This document shows, one piece after another, positions 16,996 to 26,457 of a DNA stretch of 64,000 nucleotides. This DNA is from Paenibacillus sp. NFR01 (GTDB taxonomy: Bacteria; Bacillota; Bacilli; Paenibacillales; Paenibacillaceae). Both the position numbers and the translations under genes were made by a program. Under the pieces are notes generated by a model. It ran no database searches. It worked only from the letters and a program-made list of their open reading frames with translations, and was not told the origin of the DNA. The DNA lies in contig NZ_FOIK01000001.1 of the NCBI RefSeq assembly GCF_900111565.1, positions 2,201,309 through 2,265,308 of the forward strand, read 5' to 3'. Each line of letters starts with the position of its first letter. The stretch's first letter is position 1.

Positions 16996-18921
16996 TTATT
17001 CACCCGTCGATCCCATATAAATCCGTATGGTCGAACCTTGTTCCACCCGCGCGCCGGCCTTCGGCGCCTGGTTAATGACCGTATTGCCGGTTCCCGAACG
17101 GGCCAGGTTAAAGTTCATGTTCAGATCCTCATAAATGTCCTGCACGGTGGCGCCAATCAGATTCGGAACGGTAACAATCGGCGTTTCGCCGTATTTGTAG
17201 GTCTTTGGAAGCTGATCTTTCCGCTCCGGCACCTTCATGTAATGCAGAGAATCCTCCAGTATATTTTGCACAATCGGCGCGGCGACCACGCCCCCGAACT
17301 GGGTGCCGCTCGGATTGTCCACCGCCGTATATACGACGATCTGCGGATCGTCGGCGGGCGCAAAGCCGATAAACGAAACGATATGCTCCGTCGTTGAATA
17401 ACGGCCATTCACCACTTTTTGTGCCGTCCCCGTCTTACCCCCGACGCGGTACCCGTCGATAAACGCCGGGCGGCCCGTGCCTTTGGCAACTACGCTCTCA
17501 AGGGCGGCCCGCACTTCCTTGGAGGTCTCCTCGGAGATCACCCGGCGCACCAGCTCCGGCTGCACCTCGGAGACGACTTCCTTGGTATCCGGATTGATCC
17601 ACGCTTTGGCGACATGGGGCTTATATAAATATCCTCCGTTTATCGCAGCGGACACCGCGGTGATCTGCTGGATCGGCGTCACAGACACGCCCTGCCCGAA
17701 AGCTGTGGTCGCCAGCTCCACCGGTCCAACCTGCGAAAGCTTGAACAGAATCCCGCTGGATTCTCCGTTGAGGTCGATGCCGGTTTTGGTGCCGAAGCCG
17801 AAATCGCGGATATACTTGAAGAGCGTTTCTTTGCCGAGCCGCTGTCCCAGGACGACAAATCCCGGGTTACAGGAATTTTCGACCACTTCCAGGAACGTTT
17901 CGCTGCCATGCCCGCCTTTTTTCCAGCAGCGCAGCTTGGCCCCGCCGACCTCGATATAACCGGGATCGTAGAAACGTTCGTTCTGCAAGTTGACCTTGTT
18001 CTCTTCCAGCGCCGCCGCCAGCGTGATGATCTTAAAGGTTGAACCGGGCTCGTACGTCATCCAGATGGGCAGATTGCGGTTATACACATTCGGATCATAT
18101 TCCTTGTAGGCCCCCGGCTCGTAGCCCGGACGGCTGGCCATAGCCAGGATTTCCCCGTTTTTCGGATTCATCGCAATCGCCCAGGCACCGTCGGCCTGAT
18201 ATTTCACCATCGCCTGATCCAGCTCGCGTTCCATGATGGATTGGATCTGCTTGTCGATGGTCAGCTCCAGGCTCATCCCGTCCTGGGAGGGGCTGTACTT
18301 CTCCGAGGAGCCCGGCATCAGCCGTCCGCCCGCATCGGAGAGATAGGAGGTATTGCCGTTGATGCCCAGCAGCAACTTATCGTAAATGCTCTCGACTCCG
18401 GTGATGCCCTGGTTATCGATCCCGGTGAAGCCCAGAATATGGGCCGCCAGGTCGCCATAGGGATAGAACCGTTTATTGTCCTCTGCCACAACGATGCCCG
18501 GAAGCTGCAAATCACGGATGCTCGCGGCAAGCTCCATCGTAATTTTGCGGCCGCCGGGCTGTAGCTTCACCGAGGACTCTCTTTTGGACAGTAAAGCCGA
18601 CAGCTTTACCTCGCTCATCCCGAGGAGCGGAGCCAGCGTCTGCGCCGTCTTCATCTTATCCTTCACCTGTACCGGAACGGCATAGATGGTAGGAGAGCTG
18701 ATGTTGTAGGCGAGCGGCACTCCTTCTCGGTCCAGTATTTCTCCGCGTTTGGCGGTTATCGGTATATTGCGGCGCCAGGAGTTTTCTGCTTTGGCGCTGA
18801 GCTTTTCACCCTGAGACAGCTGCACATAGGCAAGACGCACGGCCAGCGAGCCGAACAATACGGCTAGTCCGACCAGCGTCCACAGCATTCTGCGCCGGGT
18901 GGCAACCTTCGAAACCTTCAT
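16996..18921 (-). CDS. spoVD: SpoVD-type class B penicillin-binding protein with one PASTA domain
   Basis: About 641 aa, close to Bacillus SpoVD. It has a short basic N-terminus, one membrane helix (LWTLVGLAVLFGSLAVRLA), a PBP dimerisation domain beginning ENSWRRNIPITAKRGEILDR, and a transpeptidase domain with EPGSTFKIITLAAALE (SxxK), ENSCNP (SxN) and GGKTGTAQK (KTG). A single PASTA domain (VPNLIGATVQDIYEDLN) forms the C-terminus. It synthesises spore cortex together with SpoVE. The start at 18921 (MKVSKVATRR) has GGGGAG seven bases upstream; the upstream ATG at 18969 has no site. It follows pbpB by 96 bp. Confidence 0.95.
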   Translation of the reverse strand: MKVSKVATRRRMLWTLVGLAVLFGSLAVRLAYVQLSQGEKLSAKAENSWRRNIPITAKRGEILDREGVPLAYNISSPTIYAVPVQVKDKMKTAQTLAPLLGMSEVKLSALLSKRESSVKLQPGGRKITMELAASIRDLQLPGIVVAEDNKRFYPYGDLAAHILGFTGIDNQGITGVESIYDKLLLGINGNTSYLSDAGGRLMPGSSEKYSPSQDGMSLELTIDKQIQSIMERELDQAMVKYQADGAWAIAMNPKNGEILAMASRPGYEPGAYKEYDPNVYNRNLPIWMTYEPGSTFKIITLAAALEENKVNLQNERFYDPGYIEVGGAKLRCWKKGGHGSETFLEVVENSCNPGFVVLGQRLGKETLFKYIRDFGFGTKTGIDLNGESSGILFKLSQVGPVELATTAFGQGVSVTPIQQITAVSAAINGGYLYKPHVAKAWINPDTKEVVSEVQPELVRRVISEETSKEVRAALESVVAKGTGRPAFIDGYRVGGKTGTAQKVVNGRYSTTEHIVSFIGFAPADDPQIVVYTAVDNPSGTQFGGVVAAPIVQNILEDSLHYMKVPERKDQLPKTYKYGETPIVTVPNLIGATVQDIYEDLNMNFNLARSGTGNTVINQAPKAGARVEQGSTIRIYMGSTGE

Positions 18922-19017
18922 TTTCCGTCTCCCCGCTTTCCCTGTATAGGCATGATCTCTTATCTTCATGACTATTCGGGACAAACAGGGCTTAGAACAA
19001 GCCTCTGACCCGGAGCG

Positions 19018-21240
19018 CTATGGAGCAGCGTCCTCCGCTTCCTCATCCGGCGGCGGAACCGGTATGTCCTCGCCGTACGGATTAAGCGGGCTGAGCTGCA
19101 GGGTGACCAGCGGCTTGCCGTTTTTGGTTCCTTCCGATTGCCCGGTTACGTACCCTTCGCCTTCCACGGTTACGTTCACCTTGAGCAGGCTGAGCATCTC
19201 CAGCGCATCGCGCAGCGATTGGCCGCGCAGATCCGGAATCGCCGGATTGTTGCTTTCCTCGCTGATGACATAGATGCGTTGTCCCGAAGCCAGCGATGTA
19301 TTTTTCTCCGGATACTGCCGGACGACGTTCGCTCCCTGCCCGACCACTTCAAAATCAAAGCCTTGGTCAAGCAACAGTTTCCGCGCTTCCTGCACGGTTT
19401 TGCCGGTCAAATCCGGCGCTTTGCGCAGCGCAGCCGCCGTTGATGTTTGCTTGGCTTTGCTGCCGGCGGTTTTCGGATCGTCCGTCACCTTTGGCACTCC
19501 CATATATTGCAGCGCCTGGGACGCGATCTCCTTGAAGATCGGCGCCGCCACCGCGCCGCCGCCTTCCCCGCCCTGCGGTTCGTCCACGATAACGATCATC
19601 GCGATCTTCGGATCGTTCACCGGCGCATAGCCGATAAACGAAGACAACACGATATCCCGGTCATAGCCTTTACCGACAACCTTGATGGCCGTGCCGGTTT
19701 TGCCCGCGACCCGGTACCCTTCGATGTACGCATGCCGTCCGGTACCGATGACCTGGTCAGAGACGACCTGTTCGAGATAGCTGCCGGTTTCCTTGGCACT
19801 CGCTTCCGAAATCACCTGACGAACCACCTCGGGCTTCGTGACGGTCGTCTTTCCGGTATTCGGATCGGTGATCTCCTTGACCACATGGGGAACCATCAGC
19901 TTGCCGCCGTTGGCGATTGCCGCTACCGCCGTAAGCTGCTGGATCGGTGTTACGAGCACCTTGCCGTGACCATAGGCCAGTGTAGCGTTCTCGGCCGCGA
20001 TGCTCGGGTTCGGGTTAACGATCCCGCTCGTCTCGCCGGGCAGATCAATGCCGGTTTTGCCGTTGAACCCGAAATCGTTGATGTACTGAAGCAGCCGGTC
20101 CTGGCCGAGCATCTCGTAGCCCAGTTTTACGAAAGCTACGTTACTCGAGCGCTTGACGCCGTCCAGGAAGGAAATCTGCCCCCAGCCGACCGTGTTGATG
20201 TCATGCAGCGGCCTGCTGTATCCTTTAATCCGGATCTGGCCCGACTGGAATTTGTCCTCCGGTTTGAATAGCTTCTCTTCCACCGCGCCGGCCAGTGTGA
20301 CGATTTTGAATGTCGAGCCCGGCTCGTATCTGGACTTGATCGCATGATTATAGAAGTTGGCCTGATCCGTATTCCAGTATTCGTTCGGGTTAAACGTCGG
20401 CATGTTGGCCATGCCCAGAATCTCCATCGTCTTCGGGTCTGCGGCAATGACGCTGATCGATTTCGGTTTATATTCCGCATAGGCCTTGGCAATGGCATCT
20501 TCAATATAATATTGAATGGTGCTGTCGATGGTCAGCTTGATGTCGCTGCCGTTCACGGCGGGCTGGTAAATATCCTGCGAATCGGGCAGCTTGACGCCCT
20601 TGCCGTCGCTCTGGTAGTAGAGTTTGCCGTTCGTGCCCTTCAAGACCTTGTCGAAATATTGTTCCAGCCCCATGACGGCATTACCGTCGCGGTCGGTATA
20701 CCCGAGAATATGCGCCGCCAGCGTTTCTTTCGGATAATAACGTTTCTGTTCCCGCACAAGTCCAACGCCGGTTTCCAGAATGTCATGCTCCTTGCGGAGC
20801 TTCTGGATAAACTGGTCGACCTTGTTTTTCAGTTCTTCGTCGATCTTCCAGCCTTCGTTGCGGATTTCGCGGTTTTTGAGGTATTCGCCGTTCTCGTCTT
20901 TGGCTTCCACCAGCTTGCGGAGCTCGTCCTCCGGCTTGCCCAGCAGCTCATGCAATCCGGCAATCACCTCGTCGCCGATCTTCTGCTTGGCGATGACTTC
21001 AGGATCGACTACGACGGTGTAAGCCGGAACATCGCTGGCCAGCACATTGCCGTTTCGGTCCTCAATCGTGCCCCTGACCGCTTTGATTTCCGAGGAATGC
21101 GCCCACTGAGCTACCGCCTTCCCGTGCCAGAAGTCGTTTTGAAGCACCTGGATCCAGAACACCCTTCCGACTAAAACAAGAAAAAAGAGGGTAATACACC
21201 CTCCTATAAACAGCGTGCGAAGTTTTATTCTCTTCACCAT
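19018..21240 (-). CDS. pbpB: Division-specific class B PBP (PBP 2B/FtsI) with two PASTA domains
   Basis: 740 aa, the essential septal transpeptidase. One membrane helix (LFIGGCITLFFLVLVGRVF), then a dimerisation domain (EIKAVRGTIEDRNGNVLASD). The transpeptidase has YEPGSTFKIVTLAGAVE (SxxK), KRSSNVAF (SxN) and AGKTGTAIKVVGKG (KTG). Two PASTA repeats follow: APDLTGKTVQEARKLLLDQG and IPDLRGQSLRDALEMLSLL. The end is acidic and Pro-rich. Start at the ATG 21240 (MVKRIKLRTLF), with a modest GGGG nearby. It sits between ftsL and spoVD. The paralogy with spoVD (SxxK, KTG, PASTA) marks a tandem duplication common in spore formers. Confidence 0.96.
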   Translation of the reverse strand: MVKRIKLRTLFIGGCITLFFLVLVGRVFWIQVLQNDFWHGKAVAQWAHSSEIKAVRGTIEDRNGNVLASDVPAYTVVVDPEVIAKQKIGDEVIAGLHELLGKPEDELRKLVEAKDENGEYLKNREIRNEGWKIDEELKNKVDQFIQKLRKEHDILETGVGLVREQKRYYPKETLAAHILGYTDRDGNAVMGLEQYFDKVLKGTNGKLYYQSDGKGVKLPDSQDIYQPAVNGSDIKLTIDSTIQYYIEDAIAKAYAEYKPKSISVIAADPKTMEILGMANMPTFNPNEYWNTDQANFYNHAIKSRYEPGSTFKIVTLAGAVEEKLFKPEDKFQSGQIRIKGYSRPLHDINTVGWGQISFLDGVKRSSNVAFVKLGYEMLGQDRLLQYINDFGFNGKTGIDLPGETSGIVNPNPSIAAENATLAYGHGKVLVTPIQQLTAVAAIANGGKLMVPHVVKEITDPNTGKTTVTKPEVVRQVISEASAKETGSYLEQVVSDQVIGTGRHAYIEGYRVAGKTGTAIKVVGKGYDRDIVLSSFIGYAPVNDPKIAMIVIVDEPQGGEGGGAVAAPIFKEIASQALQYMGVPKVTDDPKTAGSKAKQTSTAAALRKAPDLTGKTVQEARKLLLDQGFDFEVVGQGANVVRQYPEKNTSLASGQRIYVISEESNNPAIPDLRGQSLRDALEMLSLLKVNVTVEGEGYVTGQSEGTKNGKPLVTLQLSPLNPYGEDIPVPPPDEEAEDAAP

Positions 21241-21288
21241 AAGCAAACCCCACAAACGTATATATTGCGGTTTCCCGAAAACCGCCCG

Positions 21289-21675
21289 TTAATTGTCTCC
21301 ATCGGAGGACTGTCCGCTGATATGAATGGTATCGTCGGCATTCGCCTCCTGATAGCCCATTTCCTTGGCGCGCTGAACAACTGTCTGCTCCAGGACCTGC
21401 TTTTTCATTTCAAATGTGGCAATCTGCTTCTTCGTTTCGGCAATGTTCTGGTCGATCGATTGGGCCTTCATATTCAGATCGTAGATATGGACGTAACGCC
21501 AGACCAGCAGGGCAGCCATGAGAGCAAAAACGGCCACCGTCAGCATATATAGCAATTTCTCCTGAACCGGAAGCACCTTCCGCCGGGTAACGACCTTGGT
21601 CTTCTCACGGTATAGCGGTGCCGCTTCCTGTTTTCTTCTGGGTTGTGTAGCTAGGTTGCCGCGGGTATAGGCCAT
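21289..21675 (-). CDS. ftsL: Cell division protein FtsL
   Basis: 128 aa bitopic protein. It has a basic cytoplasmic part of about 40 residues (EKTKVVTRRKVLPVQEKLLY), one helix (MLTVAVFALMAALLVWRYVH), then a leucine-zipper-like coiled coil (AQSIDQNIAETKKQIATFEM to RAKEMGYQEANADDT). This matches FtsL, which pairs with DivIC and DivIB. AAGGAGAG precedes the ATG at 21675. FtsL is short and divergent, so identification rests on topology and on its position between rsmH and pbpB. Confidence 0.93.
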   Translation of the reverse strand: MAYTRGNLATQPRRKQEAAPLYREKTKVVTRRKVLPVQEKLLYMLTVAVFALMAALLVWRYVHIYDLNMKAQSIDQNIAETKKQIATFEMKKQVLEQTVVQRAKEMGYQEANADDTIHISGQSSDGDN

Positions 21676-21700
21676 CTTTGACTCTCCTTTGTCATCATTT

Positions 21701-22654
21701 TTACAATTTCTCGGCGACGCGCAGCTTCGCGGAGCGAGCGCGCGGATTCAGCGCCAGTTCTTCTTCTGATGCCACGATGGGTTTACGGTTCACCAGCTTG
21801 AGCGTGCCCTCGGCGCCGCAGACGCAGAACGGCAGATCCGGCGGACAGGTACACCGGCTGAGATAACCGCTGAAAATTTGTTTGCAAATCCTGTCCTCCA
21901 GCGAATGGAACGTAATGACCGAAGCCCTTCCTCCAGGTGCCAGGCAGCGCACCGCGCTGTGCAGGCCTTCCTCGAACGCGCCCAGCTCATCGTTGACGGC
22001 AATCCGCAGCGCCTGAAAGCTGCGCTTGGCGGGATGTCCCCCCGTGCGCCGCGCCGCCGCTGGTATGCCTTCCTTGATCAGCTCGGCCAGCTCGCCGGTT
22101 GTCTCCACCTTGCGTTCCTGCCGGGCTTCGACGATACGCCGCGCAATGCGCCGCGAGAACTTTTCCTCTCCATACTGGAAAAGAATCCGGGCAATCTCCT
22201 GCTCCGGCCAAGTATTGATGATTTCGGACGCCGTCAGCTCCGCCGACTGATCCATCCGCATGTCGAGCGGCGCATCGTGGTTGTAGCTGAACCCCCGCTC
22301 GCCTTCGTCAAATTGGGGCGAAGATACGCCGAGATCGAACAGAATGCCGTCAACTTGAGGGATCCCGTCCTTCTTAGGCACAAACGGAAGATCCGTCAGC
22401 ACCTGCTGAAGATCGCGGAAATTGGTCTTTACGAGCACGACGCGCTCTCCGTACTCCGCCAGTTTCGCTTTCGCATTGTCCAGCGCCCAGTCATCCTGGT
22501 CGAGACAGATCAGCCGGCCTTGCTCGCCCAGCTTGGAAGCAATAAGCGAGCTGTGCCCGGCTCCGCCAAGCGTACAGTCGACGTAAATCCCGTCTTTCCG
22601 GACATGCAGCCCTTCTGTCGCTTCTTCCTTAAGCACCGTGATGTGATGAAACAA
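21701..22654 (-). CDS. rsmH: 16S rRNA (cytosine1402-N4)-methyltransferase RsmH
   Basis: 317 aa SAM-dependent enzyme (also called MraW). Seen: [35 protein letters not shown] (SAM loop), [40 protein letters not shown], and [17 protein letters not shown]. The C-terminal [13 protein letters not shown] cysteines are typical of the family. The start is a TTG at 22654 with GGAGGG nine bases upstream. It sits between mraZ and ftsL. Its by-product S-adenosylhomocysteine is the substrate of the ahcY product encoded just upstream. Confidence 0.97.
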   Translation of the reverse strand: MFHHITVLKEEATEGLHVRKDGIYVDCTLGGAGHSSLIASKLGEQGRLICLDQDDWALDNAKAKLAEYGERVVLVKTNFRDLQQVLTDLPFVPKKDGIPQVDGILFDLGVSSPQFDEGERGFSYNHDAPLDMRMDQSAELTASEIINTWPEQEIARILFQYGEEKFSRRIARRIVEARQERKVETTGELAELIKEGIPAAARRTGGHPAKRSFQALRIAVNDELGAFEEGLHSAVRCLAPGGRASVITFHSLEDRICKQIFSGYLSRCTCPPDLPFCVCGAEGTLKLVNRKPIVASEEELALNPRARSAKLRVAEKL

Positions 22655-22711
22655 AGCTGCATCCCTCCAGGGCAGTAATCGAATGAATGTGAGTGTAGTG
22701 TATGTGTTGTG

Positions 22712-23149
22712 TTATAGATCGAAGTTAAAATCAACCAGTTTTTCGGCAATCTCGTTAAACGATTCCTCCGACTGTGCGAAGTACTGCTCCCAAAGCTCTT
22801 TGTTCCAGATCTCCACCCGGTTCGAAACGCCCAGAATGATACAGTCCTTGTCCAGCTTGGCATATTGCCGCAAATTCGCCGGCAGATTGACTCTGCCCTG
22901 CTTGTCCCAGACGCACTCCGTCGCTCCCGAGAAAAAGAATCGGCTGAAGGCGCGGGCGTCGGATTTCATGAGTGAAAGACTCTTGAGCTTTTGCTCCATG
23001 ATTCCCCATTCTTCCATGGGATAAACAAAGAGGCAGGAGTCCAGGCCGCGGGTCGCAACAAACGAGGCGCCGAGCAATTCGCGAAACTTGGCCGGAATAA
23101 TGATGCGGCCTTTGTCGTCGATACTATGCTGGAATTCGCCCATAAACAT
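22712..23149 (-). CDS. mraZ: Transcriptional regulator MraZ
   Basis: About 145 aa with two AbrB-like SpoVT/MraZ repeats: [20 protein letters not shown] at the start, and [20 protein letters not shown] in the middle. Each contains the DKGR/DKQGR turn that contacts DNA. MraZ forms rings, binds tandem boxes upstream of its own gene and usually represses the dcw cluster. The start at 23149 (MFMGEF) has AAGGAG eleven bases upstream. A three-copy box array and a promoter lie 28-85 bp upstream. It is the first gene of the dcw operon. Confidence 0.96.
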   Translation of the reverse strand: MFMGEFQHSIDDKGRIIIPAKFRELLGASFVATRGLDSCLFVYPMEEWGIMEQKLKSLSLMKSDARAFSRFFFSGATECVWDKQGRVNLPANLRQYAKLDKDCIILGVSNRVEIWNKELWEQYFAQSEESFNEIAEKLVDFNFDL

Positions 23150-23176
23150 CTGCTGCCCCACTCCTTGCTACCGATT

Positions 23177-23204
23177 CCCCACTTTACCCCACTTTACACC
23201 ACTT
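23177..23204 (-). promoter_or_regulatory. MraZ box array (three direct repeats, 10-bp period)
   Basis: On the minus strand AAGTGGTGTA, AAGTGGGGTA and AAGTGGGGAA follow each other with a 10-bp period. This matches the AAAGTGK-type repeats bound by MraZ. The array starts 28 bp upstream of the mraZ ATG and covers the predicted transcription start. Confidence 0.8.
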
Positions 23205-23205
23205 A

Positions 23206-23234
23206 AGCATAATAGATTCGCCATTAAAAATCAA
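23206..23234 (-). promoter_or_regulatory. Sigma-A promoter of the dcw operon
   Basis: TTGATT (23229-23234) and TATGCT (23206-23211) on the minus strand, with a 17-bp spacer; each hexamer matches 4 of 6. The start point would fall inside the MraZ boxes, which explains how MraZ could repress. Confidence 0.6.
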
Positions 23235-23274
23235 AAACCTTTTTCTCTCCTCAGGTAATTTTTTCATGGCCCGG

Positions 23275-23311
23275 AAAAAGAAAAAGCCCGGCCATCTGCA
23301 TGGCAACGGGC
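23275..23311 (-). terminator. Terminator after ahcY
   Basis: Minus strand: GCCCG-tt-GCCAT-gcag-ATGGC-CGGGC followed by TTTTTCTTTTT. It cleanly separates bshC-ahcY from the dcw operon. Confidence 0.9.
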
Positions 23312-23340
23312 ATATATGGGATATGGATCAACCCTACCGC

Positions 23341-24612
23341 TTAATCGTTCAAATTCCAGCTGTCCTGATACTGAACCTGTTCCGGTGTCAGACGGTCAAT
23401 GGCGATGCCGAGGCTTTCCAGCTTATAGCGTGCAACCTGCTCATCCAGCTCGTACGGCACGTTCTCCACTTTAACGCCGATGGTTTTGTAATTGTCATTC
23501 ACGTATTTAAGCGACAGCGCCTGCAGGGCGAACGTCGTATCCATAATTTCCGCGGGATGTCCGTCCGCCGCGCCCAGGTTGACCAAGCGGCCTTCGGCGA
23601 GCAAATACAGCTTGCGTCCATCCTTCAGCAAATACTCCTCGATGTTCTTGCGGACCGTGCGTTTGGAGACCGAACGCTCCGCCAGCTCCGGTTTGTTGAC
23701 TTCCACGTCGAAATGTCCGGCGTTGCAGAGAATAGCGCCGTCTTTCATCACATCGTAGTGCTCGCCGCGGATGACATAACGGTTGCCGGTTACGGTCACG
23801 AAGAAATCGCCGCGCTTCGCAGCTTCGAGCATCGGCATGACATGGAACCCGTCCATATGCGCTTCGACCGCTTTGATTGCATCCACTTCGGTCACGATGA
23901 CATTCGCGCCCAGGCCCTTGGCCCGCATGGCGACACCTTTGCCGCACCAGCCGTAACCCACGACTACGACGGTTTTACCGGCAACAATCAGGTTCGTGGT
24001 GCGGACGATACCGTCCCAAGCCGATTGCCCTGTGCCGTAACGGTTATCGAACAGATATTTGCAGTAGGCGTCATTGACGGCGACCATCGGGAACTTGAGG
24101 ATGCCCTGCTTCTGCAGCGCCTTCAGTCGGATAATCCCCGTCGTCGTTTCTTCTGCACCGCCGCGGATATTCTCCATCAGGTCGGGCCGCTCGGAATGCA
24201 GCAAGGTGGCAAAATCTCCGCCGTCGTCGATAATCAGATCCGGCTTGCTCTCCAGCGCCTTGATATTCAGCGCTTTGAACTCTTCCGGCGAAGGATTGTA
24301 TTTGGCGAAAACAGTAATGCCGTCTTCGACAAGCGCCGCGCACACATCGTCTTGCGTCGACAGCGGATTGGAGCCGGTAATGGTCACTTCTGCCCCGCCG
24401 GCCTGAACCACTTTGGCGAGATAAGCCGTTTTCGCCTCCAGATGCAGCGTGATCGATACTTTCAGTCCTTTGAACGGCTGTTCGGCTTCAAAATGCTCGC
24501 GGATCCGGCTCAGCACCGGCATATGCTGGCGCACCCAGTCGATTTTCAGATGCCCTTCGGGCGCCAGCCCCGGATCGGCGATAATGCTGCTTTGCTTCGC
24601 AGATGAACTCAT
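23341..24612 (-). CDS. ahcY: Adenosylhomocysteinase (S-adenosylhomocysteine hydrolase)
   Basis: 423 aa NAD-dependent enzyme that splits S-adenosylhomocysteine into adenosine and homocysteine, removing the inhibitor of methyltransferases. Seen: [65 protein letters not shown], the NAD-binding loop [29 protein letters not shown], and a C-terminal [20 protein letters not shown]. Many Bacilli use Pfs and LuxS instead, so its place between bshC and mraZ is notable. AGGAGG precedes the ATG. It starts 24 bp after bshC, presumably one operon. Confidence 0.97.
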   Translation of the reverse strand: MSSSAKQSSIIADPGLAPEGHLKIDWVRQHMPVLSRIREHFEAEQPFKGLKVSITLHLEAKTAYLAKVVQAGGAEVTITGSNPLSTQDDVCAALVEDGITVFAKYNPSPEEFKALNIKALESKPDLIIDDGGDFATLLHSERPDLMENIRGGAEETTTGIIRLKALQKQGILKFPMVAVNDAYCKYLFDNRYGTGQSAWDGIVRTTNLIVAGKTVVVVGYGWCGKGVAMRAKGLGANVIVTEVDAIKAVEAHMDGFHVMPMLEAAKRGDFFVTVTGNRYVIRGEHYDVMKDGAILCNAGHFDVEVNKPELAERSVSKRTVRKNIEEYLLKDGRKLYLLAEGRLVNLGAADGHPAEIMDTTFALQALSLKYVNDNYKTIGVKVENVPYELDEQVARYKLESLGIAIDRLTPEQVQYQDSWNLND

Positions 24613-24636
24613 AACATACCTCCTGAAGTTGAAATC

Positions 24637-26268
24637 TTACATATATAGCAGACGATGTTGTCCGCTGAAATTGGGCTCTAGCGCCATACACTCGTCGATC
24701 CAGCCCAGCCCGTAGCGGTTCAGATAGTTCATTACGTTATAGTGGCGCTCCTGTAAACGGCCATGCGGCATGATCGACTGCTCGATCCGTTCCCACTGCC
24801 GGAGTCCGGCTTCGTTCTGCTTCGCCAGGGCATCTTCGGCTTTTCCCTGCAGGAAAGCGATCTGGTCGAGAATCTTCTCTTTGTTGCTGCCGCCCAGCTT
24901 GAGCAGTCCCGCCTGGATGTTGCCAAGCTGTTCGATCAGCGGCTCGTACATCGCGGTAAATGCCTGTTTGATTTCGGCGAACCGGCTTTCAAGTCCCAGC
25001 GCATCCTGCGCGGCCAGCCATTCCTTGCGTTTGCCTTCCAGCCCCTTGACGACATCCTGGAAGGTCAGCATGTATTTCTCCATATGTTTTTGCGTGGTGC
25101 CTTCAATGACCGTAAACGACATCCGCGGCAGCAGCAGCGGCATTTGCCCGCCTGCGGCAGCAAACGCCCGGTTCGGAATCGCCCAATAGGCAATTTCCCC
25201 TTGGCCCAATACGGTCGCCAGCACCGGCAGCACATAATCCTGCATCAGCGGCCGCGTCAGCACATTGTTGCTGAACCGTTCCGGATGCGCTTCAAGCTGT
25301 CCGAGCAGTTCTTCCCGGGAAAAAGATATGTTGCCCTTGCGGTCCGTAAACCGCCCTGCTTCCTTATGCAGCAGCAGCCGCATCCCTTCGTGAATGTAAA
25401 AGAGATTGGCGGCGTCTTTCGTCACCTCGGCCTGCAGCTCATAGCCGCCTGCCTTAATCTCTTCGGCGGAAGCAAGATAAGCCGCTTCCAGCTCGTCGTT
25501 CTCCTGAATCAGCCTGGCGAAAAATGGCGCCTCCAGCTTACGGAGCTGCGGGTCTGCCGAATCCAGCAGAATCAAGCCGTATTGGCCAAACAAATGACCC
25601 ATCAGCTTGGCAAAAGCGTCCGTCAGGCTGCCGCCTTCCTGTGCGGACTCGCGGAGCAGTTCCATGATTTGCGGTTTGAATTCGCTATCCTGCAGCAGGC
25701 TGTCCACCTGCCCGAAGGCCGTTTCCCAGCTCTCCAGCGCGAGCCCGATGCCGCTGACCGAATTCCGCGGCCCTTCGGGCTTATCCAGCTTGATCCGGGC
25801 AATCTCACCGGATCGGCCCAAAACGAAGGTATGGTTTACTTCGTCCCAATCGTGGTCTTCTCCGGCGATCCAGAAGACCGGGACAACCGGGCGGCCAAGC
25901 TGCTCCGATGCCGTCCGGGCGGCCTGGATCACCGTAATCGCCTTGTAGATGACAAAGAGCGGGCCTGTGAACAGACCGCTCTGCTGACCGCCCGTCACGG
26001 CGAGTGTTCCCGGCTGCTCCAGCCGTTCAAGCATCTCCATCACCTTCGGATGAGGGTTATGCTGTAAATTATATGCCCGCAGCACCGAGACGACCCCGGC
26101 GCGGGCCGCGCGCTTGGTCTCGTTATCATCCAGCCAGGCGGCCCGGCGTACCCGGCTCTCCGGCAGGCGGAAATCGCCGCCGTACAAATGGGCTACTTTC
26201 TCAAAATGTTCTATATAATCGCGTGCGAGCGCGGAACCGCCCAATAGCGGTTCGCTGACGGTATTCAT
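24637..26268 (-). CDS. bshC: Bacillithiol biosynthesis cysteine-adding enzyme BshC
   Basis: 543 aa, the length of BshC. It attaches cysteine to GlcN-malate in the last step of bacillithiol synthesis, the low-molecular-weight thiol of Firmicutes. Seen: LAVTGGQQSGLFTGPLFVIYKAIT, PVFWIAGEDHDWDEVNHTFV (with the ED-HDW motif), ADPQLRKLEAPFF, and the long C-terminal coiled-coil-like stretch before the end MPHGRLQERHYNVMNYLNRY. The start at 26268 (MNTVSEPL) has AGGAGG ten bases upstream. In Bacillus this gene (yllA) lies next to mraZ; here ahcY intervenes. Confidence 0.96.
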   Translation of the reverse strand: MNTVSEPLLGGSALARDYIEHFEKVAHLYGGDFRLPESRVRRAAWLDDNETKRAARAGVVSVLRAYNLQHNPHPKVMEMLERLEQPGTLAVTGGQQSGLFTGPLFVIYKAITVIQAARTASEQLGRPVVPVFWIAGEDHDWDEVNHTFVLGRSGEIARIKLDKPEGPRNSVSGIGLALESWETAFGQVDSLLQDSEFKPQIMELLRESAQEGGSLTDAFAKLMGHLFGQYGLILLDSADPQLRKLEAPFFARLIQENDELEAAYLASAEEIKAGGYELQAEVTKDAANLFYIHEGMRLLLHKEAGRFTDRKGNISFSREELLGQLEAHPERFSNNVLTRPLMQDYVLPVLATVLGQGEIAYWAIPNRAFAAAGGQMPLLLPRMSFTVIEGTTQKHMEKYMLTFQDVVKGLEGKRKEWLAAQDALGLESRFAEIKQAFTAMYEPLIEQLGNIQAGLLKLGGSNKEKILDQIAFLQGKAEDALAKQNEAGLRQWERIEQSIMPHGRLQERHYNVMNYLNRYGLGWIDECMALEPNFSGQHRLLYM

Positions 26269-26340
26269 CGATGATATGCCTCCTGTCTGAATATGCCTTG
26301 CTTTATGTAAACACGGGATGATTGCCATTAACCCCTATTG

Positions 26341-26369
26341 ATTGTATCCAAAGTCGCGGATTACGTCAA
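26341..26369 (-). promoter_or_regulatory. Sigma-A promoter of bshC-ahcY
   Basis: TTGACG (26364-26369) and TACAAT (26341-26346) on the minus strand, 17-bp spacer, 5 of 6 matches each. It lies about 70 bp upstream of bshC and downstream of the oppF terminator. A separate perfect hairpin, GCCGCTTC/GAAGCGGC (26375-26395), lies just upstream of the -35 and has no T-run. Confidence 0.8.
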
Positions 26370-26410
26370 AGCTTGCCGCTTCTTCAAGAAGCGGCACATC
26401 GTTACGGGCG

Positions 26411-26443
26411 AAGCAAAAAGCGGGAGCTTGTACGCCCCCGCTT
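26411..26443 (-). terminator. Terminator of the opp operon
   Basis: Minus strand: AAGCGGG and CCCGCTT arms around a 12-base loop, followed by TTTTTGC. It lies 15-47 bp past the oppF stop. Confidence 0.8.
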
Positions 26444-26457
26444 CGACTATGCATGTA

